From Ricordea florida (Eukaryota; Cnidaria; Anthozoa; Corallimorpharia; Ricordeidae), in contig OX453272.1 of assembly GCA_949710005.1 (NCBI GenBank), positions 25,465,891 through 25,529,890 of the forward strand: 64,000 nucleotides of DNA, written 5' to 3'. The number at the start of each line of letters is the position of its first letter. Position 1 is the stretch's first letter. The notes beneath the pieces are model-generated. The model was not told the DNA's origin, ran no database searches, and saw only the letters and a program-made list of their open reading frames with translations. Both the position numbers and the translations under genes were made by a program. Below are positions 53,690 through 64,000 of this stretch, piece after piece.

Positions 53690-56221
53690 AACAACTTGCT
53701 TCCGTCTGTATCAGTATAAATAGGGATTCCTCCGCGGACTCTGAGGCAACTGATGACGAGGAGATCCCAGACAACGCTTCCAAACAAAGAAAGTATGATC
53801 CTGGGATGTGGGAGAGTGCTCCAGTTTCAGAAGTGGAGAAACTCCCATTGGGCATAGACGGTTTGGTGAGATATACCATTGTCAATGCCAAAACGTCGAA
53901 AGTAATAAGCGCGGCTCTGCTAGCAGATGGACGGAAATGGAAGAAAAGTAACGCCACGCAATGGAAACGGAGAAATGCGGTATGCAGACTGTCGAGGCTC
54001 TTTCAAGTGCATCAATGAACAGTGCCCTTTTCGTGTTCAATTTAGTGTAACAAACACAAAGCAATTTCAAAATGTTTCAAGCGGCCAAGAAGCCTGTTCA
54101 GTATGTGGAGATGCAGGTGAATTTATAGTTTGCCGTGTGAGGCACTATGTGAAGTACAGCAAAAAAAAAACTTACAGGTGTTTCATTGTGGGAGCCACAT
54201 GTGCCCCATAACATCAAGGTGTGAAAAACCAACAGAACCTGTGAAGGAAATGATAAAGAAGCATCCTCACTTAAAGCCAGCAGAAATACAATCCGCCTTT
54301 GTTATGTTGCTGCGGATGGTGGAAGACTAGGAAAAAGTGGAAAAAGAAGAAACACAGCTGCTTGACAGAAAATGGATCGCCAATCAGAAACAAAGTGTGC
54401 GCAAAGAAATTCATCCAAGTGGCGAAAATTTTGAAGTGGTAGTAATATTTAAACAAAATTGCGACAAAAAGGACAACCTCTTACTATATAAAGTAAATGA
54501 TCGGCGCGGAAATCTTGACAGACCATCTTTTGTTTTTAAAACAAGTGAGGGCGGAGAAAATGAGAGCAGTTTTGAATATGGACAGAAACGAGTAACATTT
54601 CTTTAAAGATGAATGTTGTTTTCTTGACGGAAAATTTAAAACGTGCCGGAATTTTCTTACCCTTACAGCTAGTGTATACCATCCGCTACTGAAGAGACAA
54701 ATACCTCTTGCTGTTATGGAAGCTGAACAAAATAGCTCCGAAAACACTGCGCTCTTCTGGTCTCTTTTTAGCGAGGGTCTACAAGAAGTCACAGGGGACG
54801 ACAAGACGGTATTAAATCCTCAAGTTTGGTGCACCGACATCGCCAGAGCTAACATGTATGGACTTTGGCAAATTTTTGGCGATGATGCCCTGAGTCGCAT
54901 AAAGAGTTGCAAATTTCATTTCAAAGAGAGCATAAACAAAATGGCTCGAAAATTAGGGCAGGAAGCAGGTGAGACTTTTAAAGAACTGTGCCAAAATCTC
55001 GTCACATGCAATTTAAAGGAAACTTATCTTCAGGTTAAGAAATCACTAGAAGAATTCATAAACGAAAAATCCGCGTGGCAATTTCTTTTATCCTGGCTGA
55101 GCTGGTGGGACAACCAATTCATCTTCGGTGCATTTGCTCCGACCAACGCGCCTCGAATGAATCAGGCTGAGGTGATCCACGCTGGATGGGCTCATAAAGA
55201 TCTGTCAAACCTTTCCCTTCTCGACGCAGCTCATACAGACACTAGGGACAGCGTCCTTCTCGCAGTTGAACTTAAGTCCATTCAGCAGGGGACTTCAAAA
55301 GGTGTAACTGGCCCCTCTTCTGAAGAACGGAAAAAAAATTGCACCACAGAGAATTGGGAAGGATACCCAACTTGGCGAAGAAATGATGCGAATAGCATCG
55401 GAAAATTTGTCTCTTAGCTGATCCTAATTCGGGGCACCGTCCACCGGAAAACAAGACAACTTGCAAAAGAAAACAAAACAAACATACAGAGGTTCATTCA
55501 ACAGAGGTGCATGCACTGCCTGGTACAAGCTCCCCTAGTTTGCAGCAACAGAACATTGACAACTCGAGCTTCTCTTTAGAGCCAATGCAGTGGCCAGGTA
55601 GAGCCTCAGCCCAACAAACAACACCAGCTTCAGCAAGCACCCAGTCTAATGCTGTACAGCATTCAAATTCTATTACACTAAATCAACAAAGACGCTTACC
55701 GACCATAGGTCACCAAATGGAGCAGCTAGCGGCAATTATTATGGGGCGTTCGTATCATGGTGTTAGCCCTCAAGGAGTTCTTGATCACTATCTTCCAGTG
55801 ATGGCAGGCGGCTGTCCTGTTCAACAGCATGACCCTTGGAGCACAGGACAAAACTATCCGCAGCCAACAAACGCTTCGGATGCTGAAAGTTGGCATTCAG
55901 GATATTCCCCTCACAGTTATGAGTTAGTTACGCTGCCAAGCAACGTAAAAAAGTGCTATGGTTGTGGTGCAGAATTTACTGACAGGCACAGAAGTCCTCG
56001 TCGTGAAGCATGTCGACAGGCGGCTTGTTCGGAGAGATAAGCATACGGGAAATTTCCTTTTTAGTACAGATTACAGCAATACATATTATCACCTAGATTT
56101 TGCCCACATCCAACGCAAAAATCCCTTTTTCAATGGGCAGGTGTTTATTGCTTTTGACGAGTTTAGTTCCTTTCATAATTCTCAATGCAACATTATTGAA
56201 AATTGCAATTTAAATGTCACA
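53690..56221 (+). pseudogene. MULE-type transposase, several frame breaks
   Basis: Read through several frames: an acidic N-terminus (DSSADSEATDDEE), a zinc-binding segment (GSFKCINEQCPFRVQFS, then a Cys/His cluster with HCGSHMCPITSRCEKP), and a catalytic region with DGKFK (near 54625), WCTDIARANM (Asp at 54828 onward), FHFKES and AEVIHAGWAH (Glu near 55170). It ends with a Gln/Ser linker and CYGCGAEFTDRHRSP followed by HVDRRLVRRDK in another frame. The D-D-E spacing and zinc domain match Mutator-like transposases. At least five frame changes or stops (about 53960, 54160, 54330, 54560, 55417, 55980) make it inactive. Confidence 0.7.
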
Positions 56222-56230
56222 GTATTTTAA

Positions 56231-56740
56231 CATTTTTTATTGGACTGGAGGTTAGTCTGAAATTTCGACCCCTTTCTCAAAATCGGCAAGAATTTCACCG
56301 ACAAAAAAATCAGCCCTTTCATTCTTTTATTGTTCTTAAAGTTCACTGCAAAGTACCGACCCCCAAAAAGTACTCAATAAAGGTATATACGAAGAGGTAT
56401 ACTGAGACACTCAGATGTTATTGTTCGGCAGAAATATTTAGTGACATTCTTCCGTTGTGTTGTTGTTATTGAAGCCAGTTAGCTTTCGCCTGTCCTTCGA
56501 AAGGTTTTGTGACCATCTTACAAGAACAAAAAAATTATAAAAAGGAGTCTTCATTAGCACATGCTTTAAAGTACCAAATCACGTTCAGGATATTTCTTTA
56601 ATTCAATTGATAAGTTATATTTGAAGATAAGACTGTTTAAAGTGTTCTGTAATAACTTTCGGCCACTGACTTTGAAGTTTCCAAAGCTGTCGTGAAGAAT
56701 CATTAATCATAGGCATTAACGCCCTAAGTGGGTGGTTAGG
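56231..56740. other. No gene recognised
   Basis: The segment between the transposase end and the right arm has only short chance reading frames. Confidence 0.4.
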
Positions 56741-57244
56741 AGTTTGGACAATGGATCAGTGTTGCTATCACTTTAATGACTCATTCTGAAACAAGAATGA
56801 CACAGCCGCAAGGGTTGAGTTAGAGATGCTAATGGTACTATTTTCCAACAATGTATTTATTTTGTGGCTGTTCGGCCAACCGACAAGCCAACCGAGTAGT
56901 AATTCTTGGGTGAACCGGGTTATTGACCGTGAAATTAAATAACCATGACTATACCTTGCTTAATTGGATGGCCTTTTTCAGGGCGTCTTCTTCGGTTTCC
57001 TGTTGGTAAGCTCGCATCCAGCTTTGACTGTCAACTGGAGTATGCTCATCTCCTGAAACAACGTCGGCGTAAGTTCTTTAGGCTGATATAATTAACCAAA
57101 TAAAGCGAAAACTGAGGGAAATTTTAACAGAGACTGCTTGAGAAAATCCGAACGTGGACCCCTGGCACACAAAGTACCACCGTGAAGTAGTCCAATAAAT
57201 CTCTAAGAACAATGAAACAAATGTTTCTTGTGGTAGGTGTGATT

Positions 57245-57503
57245 TTGCAAGTCTGCCGAGTCCGAGTCTTTCTCAAATAACAAATGAATCATTTAAAAAA
57301 CTGAAACTGTTACAACCTCTTTATTTATTTATTTATTTATTTATGTCAACAATTTTCCATATTTCATTTATTTTATGATTTTGCAAGTCTGCCGAGTCCG
57401 AGTCTGTCTCAAATAACAAATGAATCATTTAAAAAATTGAAATTGTTAGAACCTCTTTATTTATTTATTTATTTATTTATTTAATTATTTATGTCAACAA
57501 TTT
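57245..57503. repeat. Tandem duplication of about 130 bp in the right arm
   Basis: TTTTGCAAGTCTGCCGAGTC to TCAACAATTTTCCATATTT occurs twice in a row, each with an (ATTT)n run. The left arm has it once. Confidence 0.75.
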
Positions 57504-57514
57504 TCCATATTTAA

Positions 57515-58171
57515 TTGCGGGCCCGAGAGGCCCGCAACCCTAATCTTGATAGTGACCAGCGGATTGCGTTTTACGCGTGCGCGCCACGTTAATAACAGGC
57601 AAGCACAAAGCAGAAGTTTAAAATTTTGTTCTTCCACTAAGAACGATCGGAATGCAAATAATGTGTCAATCACGACAGTTTGTCGTAACACCGGAAGAGA
57701 AAAATCCGTTCTCCAAGAACGATAAGAATGCGAAAAATGAGTCAATCTCACAATGCGAAAAATGAGTCAATCTCAACAGTTTGTCACATAAAATCGAGGC
57801 ATGGAAGATTGCAAACGTTACGTTTTGGAGAAGTTGTTTTATAGGTGTTGCTTTTGAGACGATTTGCTGTGATTGTGAAGATTTTTCACGATCTATTTAA
57901 ATTCATATTGCCGTGAAGATAAGGTGAGTTGCGTTATATTTTATACTGTTCAGTTTTTGGACAGTTAGTTTTTCTGGTAAACCACTTTCACTTGAAGGAG
58001 CTGTTTGACATGTTTCGATTTACGGAGCTGATCTACTACAACTCAATGCAAACTTCCCAAAAAACGTCCACACGAATGTACATTTTGTAATCTAAAATTA
58101 TACACTCTCGTTCCAGTACCTTCCCTTAAGTGCATCTAGGCCCGCACGTTCTAACCTGTGGTTACCACTAG
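57515..58171 (+). mobile_element. Second Helentron-like family, 657 bp
   Basis: Starts TTGCGGGCC followed by the stem-loop GCGGGCCcgagaGGCCCGC, and ends with the hairpin GTGGTTACCAC directly before TAG (…CACTAG). It sits between CATATTTAA and TTTATTTTATG; the left arm (51510-51540) is uninterrupted there. The ends follow the same pattern as copies A-C but the sequence is unrelated. No coding region was found. Confidence 0.65.
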
Positions 58172-58850
58172 TTTATTTTATGATTTAAAAAAAAACACCC
58201 GGCTATTTAAGCTGATGAAGTTAAATTTTAAGATTGTAACCGGTTCTTCCTGTAATTAATTTCATGTCACCAATGCCAGTCTTCATGATCAATTTAAAAT
58301 AGACCTGCGATTTCCAGCTGTTGCTTGTTGTATGTTCTCGTGCCACGGAAAAAGCTTGGAGCCAACATCTTCAGACTTGCAACTAACGTTGTAACGTTGT
58401 TATCTGTATATCTGCTTATCTTGCAACAGTAAGACAGCTAGTAGTCGTGTTTCTGATCCTGGTTTTATATGGAACCTTCTTTCAGGATCTGAAAACGTTG
58501 CTAACACTTCCCTTGTTGTTTTTTGTGAGTTGCTCAAGCGTTTGACCCGAACATAACTTCCCAAACTCCTTGGAACGAACCGCATGTTAAGAGATTACAT
58601 CATCCTACAAATAATGACTTTGTCTCTGGTTTCAATTTTGGTTTTGAATGAAATGAATGAATTCTGTTTAATAAATTTTAACTAAATCGATCAAATATTA
58701 GGCTCACTAACCTAGCTGATACAGTGATATTGCGATGAACCATAATACCTTAGAGTGGGAGAAGGGTTGTGTAATATTTATGTATTATTCTAATAAAAAT
58801 AAAAATAATTGGAAGTCAACTTAGACTATAAATAATAGCAACTACTATAA

Positions 58851-58957
58851 TTCCTCGTAGCGTAGCGAGGTTACTAATCGTGTCGCTTTCGGTCAGACCA
58901 TGTGGCTCACAAGCCCGAGTAAATCGAGCCGAAAGTTTTTATATGGTGTCTGTTCGT
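58851..58957 (+). mobile_element. Helentron-like 5' end, copy D (fragment)
   Basis: TTCCTCG, GAGGTTACTAATCGTGTCG and GAGCCGAAAGTTTTTATAT, then GGTGTCTGTTCG, match the first part of copies A-C. The TA microsatellite present in those copies is absent here. It stops at 58957, where the promoter of the YqaJ-type gene begins. Confidence 0.7.
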
Positions 58958-59000
58958 GTGACGTCACAAAAATTCCGAAAACAAGGCGCCGCCATCTTGG
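58958..59000 (+). promoter_or_regulatory. CRE and YY1-like sites before the SWIM/YqaJ gene
   Basis: The palindrome GTGACGTCAC (58958-58967) is a CRE/ATF site and GCCGCCATCTTGG (58988-59000) matches the YY1 consensus. The ATG follows at 59022. No TATA box is seen. Sites are by consensus only. Confidence 0.5.
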
Positions 59001-59021
59001 AGGAGTAATGTTATATTTATA

Positions 59022-61440
59022 ATGGCAGCAACTGAAGCGTGTCCTTCTGAGAGCGAGACAAATTCCAAGTTTATTCTGTCTGCCTATGGCAAGTCATTAC
59101 AGGGCAACATAAGGAGAAGATGTGTGGAGAAAATAGCGGCCATTGGTATCAACCCTTTCCTTATTCCGCAAGAAAACTGTACTCCGGAATGTCTTCCTCC
59201 AGTCGAGTCGTGCGATCTTCTGTCATTTCTAGTGCTCGATATAAGTTTTTATACAAAGGAGCAGTTTAAAAATTTCAAAAGTCTCCTTGCCTACAACCAT
59301 ATGGTGTCCGGCTTTATTACAAGTGTTCTTGGACAAACATTTTGAGATAAATACGTGGTTCTTGCAAACATGAGACATTCCCAACGAATGAATGATCCGC
59401 ACATGCCATTGTGGATAATATCAACCAAGGAAGGAACTGTTCTTTCAACTCACTGTGCTCGGTGTATGGCCGGGCTGGGAGAATGCTGTTCTCATATCTC
59501 AAGTGTGCTTTTTTATATTGAAGTGTGGACAAGATTAAATGGGAAGCTTGCCTGCACCCAAGTAAAATGTACGTGGCTGTTACCTGCCACAGTTAAGCAA
59601 GTTGACTATGCAAGGATCAAAGAAATTAATTTTTCTTCTGCAAACAAACTAAAAGCCGACCTCGATAAGTCCATTGAAACGTTTGCTTTCCCTGTTGTTG
59701 ATTCAAGTTCTTGATTCAAGTCCACCATCTCACACCTCCACACCTGCTGAAGAAATGGATGCTTTTTTTCACTCTTTGAGTAAATGCAAAATTAAACCAG
59801 TATGTTTAAGTTTAATTCACCCATTTGCTGATTCATTTATTTCAAGTACTAGAAACATTAAGGCGGTGACAGAATTGTTTGATCCCAAGTATCTAGAGTT
59901 ATCATATACTGATCTTCTAAAGGAGTGCAATAAAGTACAATTGAACCTATCTGATGAAGATATTAAGTCAATCGAAAGGGAAACCGTGGATCAGGCCAAA
60001 GGGAGTGCTTTTTTTAGACACAGGGCTGGAAGAGGAGGGGCTTCCAAATGCCGTGCAGCCAGTCATACAGATCCTTCACAGCCCTCCCAGTCTCTGGTCA
60101 AAGCTATTTGTTCTCCACATATTTTTCGCTTTTCCACAGCAGCCACAAGATATGGATGCAAACATGAGGATATTGCCATCACAGAAAAACTCATGCTAAC
60201 TTTGTTATAACTAAATGTGGAACAATTATAAACAAGAAGTATAAATTTTACCATGCCACTCCAGATTTTCTCTGTGAATGTGATTGCTGTGGACAGGGAT
60301 GTGGCAAAGTCAAGTGCCCCTACTGCATAGATGGAGTTGACTTTGACAGCTATGTGCAAAAGAAATGTTCCTGTTTGCAGAAAAATGAATCTTGTTTCCA
60401 ACTCAAAAGAGATCATGACTATTATTACCAAGCACAACAACAAAGCCATACAAGTGGGAGAGGATATTTAGATTTTATTTTGTTCGCCTCAGATGGGCAA
60501 ACATCGAAATTTTTCTTGGAAAGATGTGCTCCAGACATGAAACACTGGGACACACAAATTCCCAAACTAGAGACTTTCTGGAGAATTTGCATATTACCAG
60601 AAACATTGGGAAGATGGTGTACCCGAAAAATGGATTTAAAAACCCAGCTTTCCCCAGACGAAGTAGCAAAACCTGGTGACTGTTACTGCAGGGAAACAAC
60701 TAGTGAAGCACCAATAACATGTGCCAACCACACATGCAAAATATCCAGATTTCATCCATCCTGTTTGGGTATCAAGAATGTAATAGTTCCAAAAATGTGG
60801 TACTGCCCTCATTGTAGAAAGTTGCCCCAATTTACAAGGACTAAAAGCAAGAAATTGCCTGAAATGAAGGATCAATTCCTAAGTGAGGCAACAAAACTTG
60901 CAACTATCTGCACATGTCAAAACAAAGCACAGGCAAATGATAAACTGTTGAAATGTCATAATGAACAGTGCTCAAATGGTAAATTTTTTCACCTGTCATG
61001 CATGTCTTACAAACGTTATACAAGCAATGCAAGAACTTTGCTATAACTGCAAGATTACAGCACCTAAAAGTAGACCATCAAGAGGATTCTGATTTGGTAG
61101 GAGAACCAGCTGGAACACCTGATAGTGTAACGTCAGTCCCTTTTATTAATGATTCAAGCTCCCAAAGTGATAATGATTTGAAGGCAGATTCACCTGCAAC
61201 ACCAATCAACACCGGTGCAATCACCCCACAGGATAGTGATGTGGAGGGAGAATCATCCCCAAATCCTGAACCAGATGTTTTGTTTGTCAAAGAAACTGTC
61301 AACACAAATGTTAATAAGACGGGTTCACTAGGGAATCTGACTGAAAGAGAATTTGCATTGATGGAGGATACACATGGCTGGTTAGACTGTTCTATAATCC
61401 ACCAGGCACAAATGTCCCTCAAACAGTTAAATCCGAAACA
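59022..61440 (+). pseudogene. SWIM, YqaJ-nuclease and PHD protein, decayed
   Basis: Starts MAATEACPSESETNSKF. An in-frame TGA (59343-59345) precedes YVVLANMRHSQRMNDP and a SWIM zinc motif (CARCMAGLGECCSH). After a frame change at about 59710 come a linker and a YqaJ-like nuclease domain (HRAGRGGASKCRAASHTDP, TRYGCKHEDIA, then in another frame HATPDFLCECDCCGQGC and KVKCPYC). In YqaJ/lambda-exonuclease folds the last motif carries an acidic residue before x-K; here Lys occupies it, so activity is doubtful. Two PHD-type fingers follow (CYCRETTSEAP...WYCPHC at 60685-60815; CTCQNKAQ...FHLSC at 60910-61010). An acidic Ser/Pro region leads to the Ulp1 part. Confidence 0.7.
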
Positions 61441-61854
61441 TTGAAGGATTTCAAAGGCCAACACTTTGCCCAATAAGAGCCTTTGACATTACCAGTGGTG
61501 AATTCATACAGATTTTGAACACTGGAGGTAACCACTGGGTATGTTTAAGTTCCATTGGTTGCTCCAGTGGCCATGTTAATTTATATGACAGTTTTTTCAT
61601 GATGTTGTCTGTGACGACATTGAGGAAGAGGCAAGAAATCTACTCAGACAGGAATTCAGGGAATTAATGTTGTCCCTATTCAGCAGCAACTAAACGGATC
61701 TGACTGTGGGGTATTTGCTATAGCATTTGCTACGAGCCTTGTTTTTATGCAAGACCCCTTGAGTATTCAATTTGATATCCCGAAGATGCGTCCTCACCTT
61801 TCAAGATGTTTGAGGTCCAGTAGAATGGAACCTTTTCCAACCGTTGATCTTTAA
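61365..61854 (+). pseudogene. Ulp1-type protease domain at the end of the same gene
   Basis: In successive frames: GWLDCSIIHQAQMSL, then GFQRPTLCPIRAFD after a shift at about 61440, then NHWVCLSS (His 61533-61535), NLYDSFF (Asp 61587-61589), a second shift at about 61600, and QQLNGSDCGVFAIAF (Cys 61705-61707) to MRPHLSRCLRSS. All three catalytic residues remain, in contrast to the copy near 14136, but the frameshifts prevent one product. It probably formed the C-terminus of the SWIM/YqaJ/PHD protein. Confidence 0.75.
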
Positions 61855-62307
61855 TAATGGACATTTTGGACAAAGTGATAACATTTTAAGCCCTAACAGG
61901 GAGTAGCAAATAAGTTCTCCTGACCTTACATTATCACTGCCTAATGAAACATACGGATCAGGAGAATGAATAGGACCATCTAAGATAAAATGTATCAATG
62001 TTTAACTGAACAGTACCATAAGAAATGCACTGTATGGCAGAACTTGATATGGGGCTTAAAAGGTTACATTCTTCATTGCACACAGTTATTTAATTATGTA
62101 AATACCCTTGAATGGATTTGCAGCTGACTCCCCATAGAGCTGCAGTGTTTTTAATCACCCTCTTTTCATGCATATTACTTTTCAGGCTTAAGTAACAACA
62201 ACTACCCTTCTTGGTCATGTATTTAGGTGTACCGTAAATGGTCTGGGGCTCAGGCAAGATGTATAGCTAATTTGGACAACTTGACGAGTTATTGCCTCTT
62301 AAAGAAA
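61855..62307. other. Spacer between convergent genes
   Basis: No coding region seen. It contains the 3' ends of the plus-strand YqaJ/Ulp1 gene and the minus-strand transposase. Confidence 0.4.
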
Positions 62308-63200
62308 TCAATCAAAACTCACAATAGGAGGACAGAGGTTAACAAGGGCAGCACAAACTCGAATTATCTTGTCAATCAGTGGGGCTTTGTTCTTGTCCTC
62401 ACATGCTAAGTAGTCAGTTGACAGAGTACTTTGTAAGATTGTGTACTTTTGTCTCAGAATTCCAATAACTCTCTCCACATGAATTCTGCTATTGTTGATT
62501 TTGCGTGTCTTTTCTACATCGACTGGATCCAGCTGTTGTTTGCCCCTGGTAAATGCAGGGACGTTCAGTTCTGCCTGGTGAAACCACACCTGCTCGTGGA
62601 CAGTGAAACCTCTGTCTGCAAGGACACGATCCCCAGGAAGTAATTTGTCTAAAAGGCCACAGTTCTTTGTAAGAAATTTGTCTGATGTGCGCCCCCCCAG
62701 GCCTCGCTTACAAATGATATTGTTCCTTGTGGTGTTATGCCAATCAACACTTTCGCAGTGTTATGGTGTTTGTAGTTCGAAAACGTCTGTGCTCTTGCTA
62801 AAAGATTGGATGGCCTATCAATAAATATCTCGAAACAGTCAATGATCACACTTGTCTTTAGACCAAAACAATTAATGAAACATTTTGGCATTGTTCTTCG
62901 AAGCTGTTCCCTACTTGGCCAGGAAATTAAAGGAGATAAACGAACATCCATGACAGTTAACCAGGTGACAAGAATCAGAGAAACAACAGTTCTAGAAACA
63001 CCAAAACGATAAGCAAGATCCTGGTGTGGGACGGCCAGCCGTAGTTTTATCAACACCAGAACAAACTCCTGAAATTTACTCACTGACAGGGAGCGTCTGT
63101 TGACACGTGGAGATACAAAGGAGAATGTTTTCATTAAAACTTCCCTCAAGGGTAACCCAGTGTAAAAACGAACTTTACCGTCATCTCACTCAAAAAATTG
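62308..63200 (-). pseudogene. DDE_Tnp_4-type transposase, catalytic domain
   Basis: From about 63190: [18 protein letters not shown], then [16 protein letters not shown] (helix-turn-helix-like), [14 protein letters not shown] (first Asp), [16 protein letters not shown]. The frame then slips by one in a C run (62690-62698) and continues [10 protein letters not shown] (second Asp), [29 protein letters not shown] (Glu), ending IVSFD. The D-D-E order and the ERVIG motif are those of Harbinger/ISL2EU-like DDE_Tnp_4 transposases. Stops (TGA near 63187 and at 63246-63248) separate it from its N-terminal half in the same frame. The frame slip in a homopolymer could be a real lesion or an assembly error. 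Confidence 0.8.
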
Positions 63201-63245
63201 CTGTTTAAATACGGTGGATTTTTCTGGCATCCAAAGTTTAGGCGT

Positions 63246-63720
63246 TCAAAACATGTAATCACACTGCTCGGTTTGCGTTGACCGTGATTGCGTGAGTTCG
63301 CTTGGCTCAGTTTGCGTGGCCATGTTGTTCCCTTCTTCCTCCTCCTCTGAAACCTCTACCAAATCTTCTTCATCTTCAACCGCGAAATAAATATCCCCGA
63401 TTTTATCGCCATGGGCTTCTGATTCATCTTCCCTAGCCATTTTTTTCTTTAACAGCCGATCCTGTTCTTCACGTTCCCTCTCGCATTTACGTCTTTCTCT
63501 TATTCCCTGGGCTCTTTCTTGTTGTTTCTCTTGTTGATCTGAACTCTTTAACTTGCTGTGACCCAAATGCAAGCTAGGCACCAAGTCTAGATTGAATTTA
63601 TCCCAGAGGGAGGCTGCTTTTCCAGAGTGAAAATAAATTTCAAACACGGTCATTCTCAAGCGTGCTTTCTGTCAAGTTTTCACGACTTATGGCCGCTAAC
63701 CATTTAGTTTGCCGTTCATT
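63246..63720 (-). pseudogene. THAP and coiled-coil N-terminal half of the transposase
   Basis: Reading from 63720: NERQTKWLAAISRENL and ENDRV in one frame, then after a one-base shift at about 63645 FHSGKAASLWDKFN and LVPSLHLGHSKL. Together these resemble the C-terminal half of a THAP zinc domain, a DNA-binding fold. A Glu/Arg/Lys coiled coil (QEKQQERAQGIRERRK) and an acidic tail follow. The first Cys ligands of the THAP domain are not visible; they may be in an upstream exon or past 63720. It precedes the DDE domain in the same frame. Confidence 0.6.
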
Positions 63721-64000
63721 CGACAAAATTTTCGTCTGCTCGCCTTGACTATTAATAACTTTGGCATAGAGTGTTTTACAAAAGACTTCGGAAGACTACT
63801 TTTCAGACGTCTTTTTAGGCAGACTGTCCATAAAAATTGAAAGTACAGTTTTGAAAAGTACCCGATGAAAAGTTCTGGGCCGCGTTGGTTTGTTGAGGGC
63901 CGACATTGGACTGTTGATTAATGCAATTAATTTCGTCCTGGCTCTGGTTTTGCTGCAGTGATCCAAGAGGACTTTGTAACGGAGCGTTGACTCTGAGCGC
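63721..64000. other. No gene recognised
   Basis: The right edge of the window. The start of the THAP domain should lie here or beyond but could not be read with confidence. Confidence 0.4.

Larger units (their letters stand above)
45277..58850. mobile_element. Large MULE-like element with long inverted arms
   Basis: The left arm (45277-45341, 48200-48256 and 50831-52156, interrupted by two Helentron-like copies) is an inverted counterpart of 56741-58850. It encloses a MULE-type transposase gene. Without insertions the left arm is about 1.4 kb. The right arm carries extra inserts of its own. Long TIRs are typical of Mutator-like elements. The extreme outer ends and target duplication are not certain because a Helentron-like fragment begins at 58851. 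Confidence 0.7.
56741..58850. repeat. Right inverted arm of the MULE-like element
   Basis: Starts AGTTTGGACAATGGATCAG, the inverse of the left-arm end at about 52130-52156. It contains an antisense copy of the first exons (around 56950-57060), a tandem duplication and a Helentron-like insert. It gives the empty sites for copies B and C. Confidence 0.7.

Noticed and set aside
1..64000. CRISPR arrays, tRNA and rRNA genes
   Set aside because: No regularly spaced direct repeats with unique spacers, no cloverleaf with A/B boxes, and no rRNA-like segment was found. The short tandem units in the Polinton TIRs are contiguous and not CRISPR-like.

Overview
This window reads as eukaryotic, most likely cnidarian (possibly a stony coral). 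Introns have GT-AG borders, the DNA is AT-rich, there is no bacterial-style operon outside one virus-like element, and several transposon protein families look like ones I associate with cnidarian genomes. The species assignment is inference. I see no intact ordinary host gene. The window is almost entirely mobile DNA, much of it nested, with broken or partial coding regions.

Layout. (1) 1098-5635: a multi-exon transposon-like gene with a broken first exon. (2) 5669-7412: a small MITE, then a 754-bp terminal-inverted-repeat (TIR) element with an ATGCAT target duplication and a single SAM-like exon. (3) About 8675-11640: the 5' part of a BEL/Pao-type retrotransposon (gag, zinc knuckles, protease) that lacks reverse transcriptase. 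(4) 11774-14686: phase-compatible exons encoding the end of a USP-type deubiquitinase and then a Ulp1/SENP-type SUMO protease whose catalytic Cys codon now reads Tyr. (5) 15775-16880: an internally deleted MULE-type transposase. (6) 17803-20260: a 5'-truncated L1/Tx1-like LINE with a poly-A tail. (7) 21036-30204: one transposase-like gene split by a 5.07-kb TIR element (22367-27438, 9-bp target duplication). That element carries a RecQ-like helicase fragment and is itself interrupted by a Helentron-like element.

(8) 31251-45067: a nearly complete Polinton/Maverick of 13,817 bp with 248-bp identical TIRs. It encodes protein-primed-type DNA polymerase B, an RVE integrase, an A32/FtsK-type packaging ATPase, a major capsid homologue with an in-frame stop, a frameshifted minor-capsid-like gene, seven unassigned small or structural-looking proteins, and a SAP-zinc protein at the left end. 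The TIRs run into coding sequence, so the polymerase and the left-end protein share one N-terminus. A recurrent TTTAAAGATTTCTTACTG-type motif lies about 30 bp upstream of many of its start codons and looks like the element's own promoter.

(9) 45277-58850: a large MULE-like element with very long inverted arms. Two Helentron-like copies sit in the left arm and a different Helentron-like element sits in the right arm; the opposite arm supplies the empty site each time. (10) 58851-64000: a Helentron 5' end, a decayed SWIM/YqaJ/PHD/Ulp1 gene on the plus strand, and a convergent THAP/DDE_Tnp_4 transposase on the minus strand, the arrangement expected of an ISL2EU-type two-gene transposon.

The most unusual signals are the promoter motif and TIR-shared N-terminus of the Polinton, the chain of nested insertions with readable empty sites, and the repeated appearance of ubiquitin/SUMO-pathway modules (UIM, USP, Ulp1) in or beside transposons.
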